Shown here one piece after another: positions 36,965 through 44,527 of a DNA stretch of 64,000 nt. Made by a program: the position numbers and the translations under genes. Below the pieces are notes generated by a model. It saw only the letters and a list, made by a program, of their open reading frames with translations. It was not told the DNA's origin and made no database searches. Each line of letters starts with the position of its first letter. The stretch's first letter is position 1. Origin of the DNA: Saccharothrix sp. ALI-22-I (lineage in GTDB: Bacteria; Actinomycetota; Actinomycetes; Mycobacteriales; Pseudonocardiaceae); the NCBI RefSeq assembly GCF_001984175.1, contig NZ_MTQP01000043.1:1-64000 (forward strand), written 5' to 3'.

Positions 36965-38178
36965 CTGGTCATCGCCGAACGGATGAGCCGGTCCAGCAGG
37001 TCCGGATAGGACAGCCCGGCGGCGGCGAACATCTTGGGCACCTGTGATTGGGCGGTCATGCCCGGCATGGTGTTGACCTCGTTCAGCACGAATCCCTCGT
37101 CGGTCAGGAAGAAATCGACCCTGGCGATGTCCCGGCAGCCGAGCGCCTCGTACACGCGCAGCGCCGCGTCGCTCAACGCCTTCGCCTCGACACCCGGCAC
37201 GACCGGGTCGTCACCGACGTCGACCACTGCCTGGTCCATCGACACCATGCCGACCACCGGGCGACGCCTGCCTGCCAACAACACCTCGGCCTGGCCGGAC
37301 ACGGCACGCCGCAGTCCGTCGGCATAGCCGACCGGCAGCAGCGCCAGCGTGGTCGCCCGCTCGATGATGTGCGTGTGGCCGTAACCGACCCCGGTGCCGG
37401 CGGTCACCCGCCGCACCTGCACGACCGGTGCGGCGAGCCGCAGCGCCGGGCGCAGCCGCGTGGTCCCTGAGGGGTCGATGCCCACCAGCCCGGCGCCGAT
37501 CCGGACCATGTCGAGGTGCGTGCAGGGATCGGTCAGCGTGGCGCTCGTGGCCGCCAAGTGCCGCACCGACGGCCGCAGTCCGGCCTGTCGCGCCATTTCG
37601 ACGCCGCGCAGCATCGCCTGTCGTCCGTCCGCGTTCGCCGGGTCCCCAGGCTCATCGGCCCGCGCGAGGTGCCCCATCACGCCGACGACCCGGACGCGTC
37701 CGGCGACCTCCACGCGCCGGGCGGCGGCCATCAACGCGAGCCATGTGTCCGGGGCGGCGCCGTCGCGGGCCATCCCGGTGTCGAGCTGGAGGTGAACGCG
37801 AACCGGCCGCCCGGAGTGTTCGATCGCGGCGAGGTGTTCCAGACTCGGCACGCTCAGGTCGATCCCGTGCCGCCACGCCGCGGACACATCGGCATCGACC
37901 TGGTTGAGCCAGCTCAGCACCGGAGCATCCACACCGGACTCCCGCACCGCGACGGCTTCCGCGATCGACGTGACCCCGATCCAGGTCGCGCCGTTGGCCA
38001 GCGCGGTCGCGGCGACGGCGGCCAGGCCGTGCCCGAACCCATCGGCCTTCACGACGGCCATCACCTCACCCCGCGCGGTCCGGACGAACCGCCGGGTGTT
38101 GGCCGCCACCGCATCCAGGTCGACGTGCAGCACCGGACCGGCCGACACCTGCCTGATGCCGGCCACAAGGGCGCTCAT
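36961..38178 (-). CDS. Alanine racemase fused to the C-terminus of a D-Ala ligase
   Basis: 405 residues in one open frame. Residues 1-320 are a PLP alanine racemase: Lys44 in AVVKADGFGHG binds PLP, Tyr266 in GVGYGHTH is the second acid/base, and MVSMDQ is near 311-316. Residues 331-405 are the end of a D-Ala-D-Ala/D-Lac ligase (ALGCRDIARVDFFL, VLNEVNTMPGMTAQSQVPKM) with the magnesium ligands Asp355, Glu367 and Asn369. The racemase's last 60 residues and the ligase's first 270 are missing, and the join is near 37188. Translation is coupled to vanX upstream (ATGA) and to the acyltransferase downstream. It is probably a deletion product. Racemase activity could partly survive, but ligase activity is not expected. 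Confidence 0.85.
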   Translation of the reverse strand: MSALVAGIRQVSAGPVLHVDLDAVAANTRRFVRTARGEVMAVVKADGFGHGLAAVAATALANGATWIGVTSIAEAVAVRESGVDAPVLSWLNQVDADVSAAWRHGIDLSVPSLEHLAAIEHSGRPVRVHLQLDTGMARDGAAPDTWLALMAAARRVEVAGRVRVVGVMGHLARADEPGDPANADGRQAMLRGVEMARQAGLRPSVRHLAATSATLTDPCTHLDMVRIGAGLVGIDPSGTTRLRPALRLAAPVVQVRRVTAGTGVGYGHTHIIERATTLALLPVGYADGLRRAVSGQAEVLLAGRRRPVVGMVSMDQAVVDVGDDPVVPGVEAKALSDAALRVYEALGCRDIARVDFFLTDEGFVLNEVNTMPGMTAQSQVPKMFAAAGLSYPDLLDRLIRSAMTR

Positions 38179-38787
38179 GCCGGCACAACCGCCTCGACCG
38201 GCGCGTACAGGGCGTGCTCGGCACCGGTGAGCAACGCCCAGTACCGATCGCCGTAGGACCAGTGCCACCACTCCGTCGGGTAGTTGACCAGCCCGGCGGA
38301 GCCGAGCGCCTCGGCGAGCACCGTCCTGTTGCGACGCGCCTCCGCGTCCACGTCGGCCCCGAACCAGCACGCGCCGTTGCTCTGTTCCGGTGTGGCGTCG
38401 ACCGCGGTGCCCATCCACAACTCGGCGCCGTCAGCGCCGACGAGCGTGAGGTCCACCGCCGCGCTCGCCACGTGCGGCGCCACGGCCACCGGAGCGACGA
38501 ACCTGCTCGACAGCCGCTCCAGTTCGACGGCGTCCGCGGACGGGTGAAGCGCCCGCAGCCCACCGGTGTACTCCTCGATGATCGCGCGCTGGGCGGCGAG
38601 GCTGCGATGACCCTCGATCACCTTGAAGTCCACTCCGCACAGCAACGCCGCTCTGGCCTCGATCAGCCGCTCCGCGAGTCCCGACCGCACCAGCACACCC
38701 GGCTCGAATGCCAAGGGGCACCAGTAGATCACCGTTGTCCCGCACATGCACCGCGTGCACCCTCGGATCGGCCAGCAGGATCGTCAT
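38175..38787 (-). pseudogene. VanX/DdpX-type D-Ala-D-Ala dipeptidase, one frameshift
   Basis: About 203 residues after repair, beginning MTILLADPRVHAVHVRDNGD at ATG 38787. An extra C in CCCC near 38712 shifts the frame before LAFEPGVLVRSGLAERLIEA. The M15 zinc dipeptidase features follow: KVIEGHRSLAAQRAI, zinc His and Asp in APHVASAAVDLTLVG, and Glu plus His in YPTEWWHWSYGDRYWA. The enzyme hydrolyses D-Ala-D-Ala, either for glycopeptide resistance or recycling. No vanR/vanS genes lie in the window. It is first in the operon with the racemase-ligase chimera, which supports a D-Ala metabolism unit. Confidence 0.82.
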
Positions 38788-38857
38788 GCCCGGCAGGTTA
38801 AGGGGACGCCCGCACGCCGAGAACGCCTCCGGAGAAACTTCCGATGATCTCTGATGA

Positions 38858-38874
38858 CTGTCTTATATGGACAG
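38858..38874. promoter_or_regulatory. Possible operator upstream of the D-Ala operon
   Basis: CTGTCTTATATGGACAG contains the inverted repeat CTGTC-N7-GACAG about 70 bp upstream of the dipeptidase start. The AT-rich centre stands out in this GC-rich region. The rest of 38788-39106 shows no gene I can support. Confidence 0.3.
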
Positions 38875-39106
38875 ATCTGAACCCGGCAAAGCAGACACCG
38901 CTTCCGATCACCGGCACCCGCTCGTCATGGCCACGGTATCGACGCTCGGGCCGGCCACTTGGCCGCCGGCGACAGTGCCCCAGTGCGGTCTGCGGCTCGT
39001 CGTGAGCAGACGTCGCGAATGGACGTTGTGAGCAGGCATCGTGCTGCCCGCTGCGGCAGCCTCGACGTCGACCGGACGGGCTGCTCGCCCCCCGGCGGAC
39101 GACCGG

Positions 39107-39378
39107 TCAAGTAACCGGGTCCGGAAGGTGCTGGAAGTGCGGTCCGGAGTCGGCGGGCTTGGGGCCGCACTCCTTGGTGTGCGCGTGGGCGCCGTACTTC
39201 CGGTTGGGCTGCAAGCCGGTCACCTTCAGCATGACCGTCGTCTGCCCGTGCCACGGCATGGACAACACGGCCGCTTCGCGCCCTGCGGCACGGCGGCGTC
39301 ATAGCTCTGGAGTTCGCCGGACACGCACATCGGCGGCGCGAACGCAGTGGTGAGGCTCAACGCCACGGCTAGCAACAC
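39107..39378 (-). pseudogene. Secreted Cu/Zn superoxide dismutase-like remnant
   Basis: GTG 39378 opens a signal peptide (MLLAVALSLTTAFAPPMCVS). After a frameshift near QGAK the sequence AVLSMPWHGQTTVMLKVTGL, QPNRKYGAHAHTKECGPKPA and DSGPHFQH appears. GAHAHTKECG resembles the copper-ligand signature of SOD-type proteins. A TGA at 39107 cuts the protein before its second half. Too short for the usual gene finder. Confidence 0.6.
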
Positions 39379-39524
39379 GGATCATCCCTTACTTGAAATA
39401 GCACTCTGACTGCGCGTGGTGGTTCGGTCGGGCGGATTCGACCGAACCGGGCGTACCGCCCGACAGCACACCACGGGCTCACGCGCGCCGGCCGGCCACC
39501 ACGCGCAGTGCGTCAGCGAGTTCG

Positions 39525-40005
39525 GCGCGCCGCAAGAGCGGCCCCCTCTACTCCGCCAGGCGGACCCTGCACACCGGCGCCGAGCTGCTCACCGACAAGC
39601 AGCGCCAACGCCTGGAGGATCTGTTCGCGGCCGACGAACACGTCGAGGTCGAGGCAACTTGGGGATCTACCAGCGGATGATCACCGCCTACAGCGAACCC
39701 GGCCGAACCAAGGGCCGCGAGCTGATGAGCAAGCTGATCGAATCGGTCAGCCACGGCGTCCCCACCGCACTGGCCGAGGTCATCCCCCTCGGGCAGACAC
39801 TGAAGAAGCGCGCCGTCGACGTCCTGGCCTACTTCGACCGCCCCGGCACCTCCAATGGGCCGACCGAGGCGATCAACGGACGCCTCGAACACCTCCGCGG
39901 ATCCGCCCTCGGGTTCCGCAACCTGACCAACTACATCGCCAGATCGCTCCTGGAGACCGGCGGGTTCAGACCGCAACTACACCCTCGAATGCGAAGAGCC
40001 ACTTT
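39525..40005 (+). pseudogene. ISL3-family transposase, C-terminal fragment with right end
   Basis: The frames LYSARRTLHTGAELLTDKQR, then after a shift near 39665 IYQRMITAYSEPGRTKGREL and FDRPGTSNGPTEAINGRLEH, LRGSALGFRNLTNYIARSLL are the C-terminal third of an ISL3 transposase. GCGAAGAGCC at about 39995 is the ISL3-type end. It is a different element from the one at 13.6 kb, since both the end sequence and the protein differ. Confidence 0.75.
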
Positions 40006-40098
40006 AGAACTGGTTTCAAGTTGTGGAGGTCTGAGATTGTTGGGTAGGGCGACTAACTCGGTTGTCGCTGGGGTGGCGGGCGGGTTGAATGACTGGCT

Positions 40099-41091
40099 GT
40101 GAACCTGGCACAGGCGGCCGAGCGGCTCGGGTTGGGGCAGTTGCTGGATGCCCCGCTGCTGCTCAAGGATGACGAGCAGAACCCGGTGTGGAAGGCCGTT
40201 ACCGACTCCGGCTCATGGGTGGTGAAGATCGCCCAGCCCTGGGGTGACTTCTGGCTGGCCATGGCTGCCCAGGCAGGGGCGCTTGAAGCCGCCGCGTGGG
40301 AGATCGGTGTCGCGATGCCCGAGCCGCAATCGACGACTCTGGGAGAAGCGGGTCTGTGGCGACCGATCGGGGACGGTGTCTACGCCCGTGCGGTGCGCTT
40401 CGTCGAGGGCGCGCATCCGACCGCGCCGACGTCCGAACCGTTGGCGGCATGGGCCGGCGGGCTCGTCGCTGACCTTGCACGGTGCGCGATTCCAGCCGAC
40501 CCGACCGTCGATGGCGACTACCGGTCGAACTCCCGGGAAGAGTGGGAGGAGTGGTTCGCTCAGGCCGAACGCCTCGAGGTCCTCAGTGCCGAGCATGTCC
40601 GCATCTTCAAGCTGTCGGTGGAGCAGGCCGAGGCCATGGTCGAAGATCAACAGGAGTTGTGGCGGTCCAAGTTGGTCATGCATCGCGACATCCGGCACCA
40701 GAACGTTCTGACCGGCTCCGGTGGACCGGTGCTGTTGGACTTCGACGCCGCTGGGGCGCAGGACCCGTGGTGGGAGCTGGTCTTCACCGCTTTCGGTCTC
40801 GCCGGCTTCGACCGCCGGTTGGAAGTGCCCGAGCGCCGTATCGTCGAAGCGTGCCTCTCCGGGTATGTCGCTGCGGGAGGGGCAGTCGGGGCGGTCGATG
40901 AGTCGGCGTTCACCGGTATGTTCGCCGGACGCGTGGGAGCGGCGGCTTGGCAGCTGTGGATGGCCTGCGGCCACCGGGGCGGGAGTCCGGAGTACCAGGC
41001 CGGCTTCGCCCAGACACTCAGGGAGTCGGTGGAGGCGATGGCCATGATGCTTGAGGCCATGCCGACCTGGGCCACTTGGCTCAAGGCGTGA
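40099..41091 (+). CDS. Aminoglycoside-phosphotransferase-family kinase
   Basis: 330 residues with the kinase-like fold. The Lys of VVKIAQPWGD is the likely ATP-contacting Lys. The Brenner motif VMHRDIRHQNVLTG supplies the catalytic Asp and Asn, and VLLDFDAAG carries the metal-binding Asp. GTG 40099 is taken because the helical N-terminus begins there, although its ribosome site is weak. The family phosphorylates hydroxyls of aminoglycosides, macrolides, homoserine or sugars, and the substrate is not evident here. It stands alone between IS remnants. An intact gene. Confidence 0.8.
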   Translation: MNLAQAAERLGLGQLLDAPLLLKDDEQNPVWKAVTDSGSWVVKIAQPWGDFWLAMAAQAGALEAAAWEIGVAMPEPQSTTLGEAGLWRPIGDGVYARAVRFVEGAHPTAPTSEPLAAWAGGLVADLARCAIPADPTVDGDYRSNSREEWEEWFAQAERLEVLSAEHVRIFKLSVEQAEAMVEDQQELWRSKLVMHRDIRHQNVLTGSGGPVLLDFDAAGAQDPWWELVFTAFGLAGFDRRLEVPERRIVEACLSGYVAAGGAVGAVDESAFTGMFAGRVGAAAWQLWMACGHRGGSPEYQAGFAQTLRESVEAMAMMLEAMPTWATWLKA

Positions 41092-41525
41092 GCGGGGAAC
41101 GCTGGGCGAGGCGCCGCCAACAGATGAGGCTTGCGGCGAGTTTGACGAAGCCTTCATGCATGAGCAGGTGGCGGTCCCAGCGGACTGCGAGGCGTTTGAA
41201 CTGGTGGAGGTGGGACGATGGACTGTTCGACCACCCAGCGAACCGTGCCGAGTCCGATGATCTCCTTGCGCCCGCGCTGCGGAATGATCGGCTCGATCCG
41301 TTTGGAGCGCAGCCACTCGCGGAAGGCGGCGGAGTCGTAGCCGCCGTCGGCCAGGATGGCATCGGGTCGGCGGCGCGCGGCGGATGCTTCCAGTTGATGC
41401 CGGTATAGAGCACGAACAGGATGCCCTGCAAGCACTTCCGGTCATCCAACGGCACCGGACCACTTCCGGAGCGGGACAGCGGGGATCGTGGACGACGAGA
41501 TTGCGCCGTGCACCTCGGCACAGGC
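41081..41525 (-). pseudogene. IS5-family transposase with internal deletion
   Basis: PLDDRKCLQGILFVLYTGIN W, then after a deletion ADGGYDSAAFREWLRSKRIE and PIIPQRGRKEIIGLGTVRWV, then LHQFKRLAVRWDRHLLMHEG and FVKLAASLICWRRL come from an IS5/IS427-type transposase. The pieces are in two frames, and the central DDE part is missing. Confidence 0.75.
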
Positions 41526-41715
41526 GTCGGGGCGTAGCCGGAGGTGAGTCCCTTGGCGGTGGTGATCATGTCGGGCTGGTAGCCGTAGCGCTGCGCGCCG
41601 AAGCTGTGGCAGAGGCGGCCGATCGCGCAGATGACCTCGTCGGACACCAGCAGGACGTCGTGGCGGTCGCAGATTCCCCGACCCGCTGGAAGTAGCCGGG
41701 AGGTGGCGGGATGGT
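41526..41715 (-). pseudogene. Class III aminotransferase internal fragment
   Basis: IPPPPGYFQRVGE and, in the next frame, SDEVICAIGRLCHSFGAQRY then QPDMITTAKGLTSGYAP match the PLP-binding core of omega/class III aminotransferases. SDEV and TTAKGLTSGY hold the conserved Asp and Lys. It is about 60 residues with a frameshift, joined directly to the IS5 remnant. Confidence 0.65.
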
Positions 41716-41729
41716 CAGCGCGCCGGCCA

Positions 41730-41786
41730 CGAGGTCTCCGGCATCGCGGGTTGGCTTGGTCGCCAACCCATCTACCGGAGACCTCG
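41730..41786 (-). terminator. Long two-stage hairpin
   Basis: CGAGGTCTCCGG and CCGGAGACCTCG form a 12-bp outer stem, and an inner stem GGGTTGG/CCAACCC lies within. It is placed 50 bp after the GH43 stop at 41837. Confidence 0.65.
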
Positions 41787-41836
41787 CCACGTCTCGGCCG
41801 ACGACACGCCGTGGCTACCTCATCTTGGCAACACCG

Positions 41837-43258
41837 CTAGACAGTTGTCTGACGCCAACGCTGGTTCGTGCCGCCGGTGCAGGTCCACTGGATGAGGCGG
41901 GTCCCGCTGGTCGTGCTGGACGACGGGACGTCGAGGCACTTGCCGCTGGCGCGGTTGACCAGTGACACGGTGGTCGTGTCGATGGTGCGCACGGTCCACT
42001 GCTGGTTGATGCCGCCGTGGCAGCGCCATTGCAGGACGCTCGCGCCGTTCTCGGTCGAACTGCTGGACACGTCCAAGCAGGAACCGGTGGCCCGGTTGAT
42101 GACCTCGACGTAGCCGCCCGGCTTGGCGCGGAGCTGCCAGTGCTGGGACTCCGCAGTCGACGCGGTCGCCTGCTGGACCGCGGACCCCGAGGTGTCCAGC
42201 CGCAGGCCGCTGTGCTGCGCGGTGAAGGTGGCGAACGGCCCCACCCCGCCCGCGGTCTGCACCACAGTGCGGATCGTGCCGTCCGGGTTGTGGTGCAGGC
42301 GGTCCATCACGACCGACCTCTTGTAGCCACCGCCGCCCTCACGGGCGTTCTTGTGGTACGCGACGTACCACTCACCCTGGTACTGGAAGATCGACTGGTG
42401 GTTGGTGCTGACGTTGACGTAGTCCAGGAGCACGCCGCGGTAGGTGAACGGGCCCATCGGTGACGAGCCGGTGGCGTAGTGGATCTGGCCGGGCCAGCCG
42501 GTCGAGTACGAGAAGTAGTAGGTGTCGCCGATCTTGTGCAGGTGCGGCGCCTCGCCGTACTGGGTCGCACCGGTCACGCGGACGTCGGTGATCGGCCCGG
42601 CCGTGGACACCATGTCCGCGCCCAACCGGACCACCTTCGGCGTCCGCGTACCGAAGTACATGTAGGACGAACCGTCGCCGTCGGTGAAGATCATCGGGTC
42701 GATCGGCTCGTCGCCGACGTTGGTGTCGCGGGCGCGGTCCACCAGCGCGCTGCCCCGCGCGTCGGTGAACGGACCCGTCGGTGACGACGAGACCGCCACA
42801 CCGATCTTGGTCCGGTCCACGGGGAGGTAGAGGTAGTAGCGGCCGTTGCGCTCCACCGCGCTGGGAGCCCACGCGTACTGGCTCGCCCAGGAGAAGCCCG
42901 CGATCGAGAAGATGTCGCCGTGGTCGGTCCAGTCCACCAGGTTCGACGACGAGTAGGACCGCCACGACTTCGAATCCCAGTAGGTGCCGCTGTTCGTCTG
43001 GTCGTCGGTGACGTAGAGGTGCACTCGCCCGTTGAACACGTGCGCGGACGGGTCCGCGATGAAACGGTCGGGGACGATCGGGTTCGCGGCGCTCGCCGAC
43101 GGCACGCCGATCACCATGGAACCCACGAGCGCACCGGCGGTCAGGACGCCGCGAAGGACACTCCGGCTCCCGTGACGACGTTTCCCTACCTCGTGTGCTG
43201 GTCGCGCCGCGAGATCCGGCCGGTCAACGCGTGAAGTCTTGATAGTGATCACTTCCAA
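41837..43258 (-). CDS. Secreted GH43 enzyme with ricin-type lectin module
   Basis: Up to 473 residues. The real start is uncertain. The frame opens at TTG 43258, but the signal peptide begins near residue 30 (GSRSVLRGVLTAGALVGSMV to ASA). The GH43 propeller starts PDRFIADPSAHVFNGRVHLY (base Asp). YAWAPSAVERNGRYYLYLPV, DPMIFTDGDGSSYMYFG and QYGEAPHLHKIGDTYYFSYS (acid Glu) follow. From about residue 345 a CBM13 domain carries GSCLDVSS and GKCLDVPS with QQWTV and QRWRQ. The likely substrates are xylo- or arabino-oligosaccharides. LacI-type sites lie 600 bp upstream, with a Tat-signal remnant between them. Confidence 0.85.
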   Translation of the reverse strand: MEVITIKTSRVDRPDLAARPAHEVGKRRHGSRSVLRGVLTAGALVGSMVIGVPSASAANPIVPDRFIADPSAHVFNGRVHLYVTDDQTNSGTYWDSKSWRSYSSSNLVDWTDHGDIFSIAGFSWASQYAWAPSAVERNGRYYLYLPVDRTKIGVAVSSSPTGPFTDARGSALVDRARDTNVGDEPIDPMIFTDGDGSSYMYFGTRTPKVVRLGADMVSTAGPITDVRVTGATQYGEAPHLHKIGDTYYFSYSTGWPGQIHYATGSSPMGPFTYRGVLLDYVNVSTNHQSIFQYQGEWYVAYHKNAREGGGGYKRSVVMDRLHHNPDGTIRTVVQTAGGVGPFATFTAQHSGLRLDTSGSAVQQATASTAESQHWQLRAKPGGYVEVINRATGSCLDVSSSSTENGASVLQWRCHGGINQQWTVRTIDTTTVSLVNRASGKCLDVPSSSTTSGTRLIQWTCTGGTNQRWRQTTV

Positions 43259-43399
43259 TCTGCATCGTGTGGGTTTGTGTCCGTTGTGGTCCCGAAGCCG
43301 GACTTCAGCCCCGCGCTCGGCATTGCCACCGCCTCAGGCGCTCGCCGAGCAGCCGCAACGTGTTGCCGCTGCGAGGAACAGCCGGTCGGCCGCGCCACG

Positions 43400-43522
43400 G
43401 CGGAATCAGGCCGCACGGTCAGACGGGCGGCTGCGGCAGGACGGTGAAGCGGCCGTCGGCGCGAGGGCGGCGACCCCCGCGGCCTGCAGCAACCTGCGAC
43501 GGTTCAAGGGCGAGGATGACAT
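43400..43522 (-). pseudogene. Tat signal-peptide remnant of a lost secreted enzyme
   Basis: ATG 43522 follows AGGGAG and gives MSSSPLNRRRLLQAAGVAAL AP, a twin-arginine signal. After about 25 residues the frame fails. A neighbouring frame ends GRFTVLPQPPV with a stop near 43418, which could be the tail of the same gene after an internal deletion. The LacI-type operator at 43869 is 350 bp upstream. Confidence 0.45.
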
Positions 43523-43868
43523 GATGCTCCCTGGATCGGCTGCCGCCGCTGCCACAAACAGCCGCAGGCACACCTTTGTGCTCAAGATGAACCGATTAAC
43601 GACGGACGTCCGTGTCGATCGGCGAGGCAGACCGGCGCCCGGTTCCGCGTTTCAGTACGAGGGCGCCGTGACGGTCAGCGTCGGACCGGTCGACGCGGCG
43701 GACGCGGGCGTCACCCCTGCGGATACCAGCAGTGAGGTGGCGACCGCCCGTGCTCTCGCCAGGGCAGTGGCCCGGTGAGGGGTTCGGCTCACGGCACGGC
43801 CGGGGTATCGCATGGTCGACAACCTCTCCGTTGGGGTCGCACGCCGTCCGAACCGCCGGGTGGACAGA

Positions 43869-43882
43869 TGTTATCGCTAACA
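43869..43882. promoter_or_regulatory. LacI-type operator, leftward gene
   Basis: TGTTATCGCTAACA, identical to the site at 28875. In a divergent intergenic region this copy is nearer the leftward Tat-signal remnant and GH43 gene. Confidence 0.75.
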
Positions 43883-44000
43883 ATCTGCTTGCGCGGCGAG
43901 CCTTGCCCGATCTTGTGTACGTATGATGTATAGGTAACAGTCGTGTTGGCGCGTTGTCAACAGTCCGACTCCGGACACGTCCACTTAAACGTGTCGCTGC

Positions 44001-44014
44001 TGTTAGCGCTAACA
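44001..44014. promoter_or_regulatory. LacI-type operator, rightward gene
   Basis: TGTTAGCGCTAACA is a perfect 14-bp palindrome, 119 bp after the site at 43882 and about 510 bp before GH31. Two sites at this spacing could allow repression by looping. Between this site and 44338 I see no gene. Confidence 0.75.
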
Positions 44015-44337
44015 GCACTCGGCGACCAGCCGTCGGGCCTCAAGCCGCACCCCTGCTGCGAGCCTCGGCAGCGGTCATGCGATTGCCTCCCGGGTGTCCG
44101 CGACGTTCTCGACGGCCTGACCGACACCTTGCTGTAGCGACCATTCCAGGAATAGCCGTAGTGATCGCTACAAGAACCAGATAAGTATGATGTATTTTGG
44201 CTTTTCGAAGACGACCTCGCGTGTTAGCGTGCACAGACCCGAAAGAGTGTGACTCATCTACTCTTGAAGCCCACTTAGATACGACACATCATGCAGGTGG
44301 ACCGCTTCCCGCATCCCTCCCCAGGAGAAGGAGCACC

Positions 44338-44410
44338 GTGGCTCTCCAACGGCACGGCACTGATCGTCTTCACCTGCCAGGGGTCCGGCAACCAGCAGTG
44401 GCGGCGCTGA
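44338..44410 (+). pseudogene. Ricin-type (CBM13) tail fragment
   Basis: The frame WLSNGTALIVFTCQGSGNQQ WRR ends at TGA 44410 and is the last repeat of a CBM13 domain. A ribosome site and GTG just upstream (AGGAGAAGGAGCACCGTG) are in a different frame, so the start region of one gene has been joined to the end of another. It lies between the operator at 44001 and GH31. Confidence 0.6.
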
Positions 44411-44419
44411 CCCACTGAT

Positions 44420-44453
44420 GCCCGGCCGAACCGGAGTTCCGGCTCGGCCGGGC
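44420..44453 (+). terminator. Hairpin terminator
   Basis: GCCCGGCCGAACCGG and CCGGCTCGGCCGGGC pair over 15 bp with one mismatch and loop AGTT, 10 bp after the CBM13 fragment. It would separate the operator at 44001 from GH31 unless GH31 has its own promoter near 44460. Confidence 0.75.
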
Positions 44454-44527
44454 GTCAGCGTTCACCGTCCATATCCGACAGTGGAAGCCGGCACCACGGC
44501 GAATTCTTCAGAAAGGAACGGCGTCTC

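Noticed and set aside
36961..38787. Calling the D-Ala genes a glycopeptide-resistance (van) operon
   Set aside because: VanX and racemase are present but there is no vanH, no complete ligase and no vanR/vanS, so recycling or a relic is equally possible.
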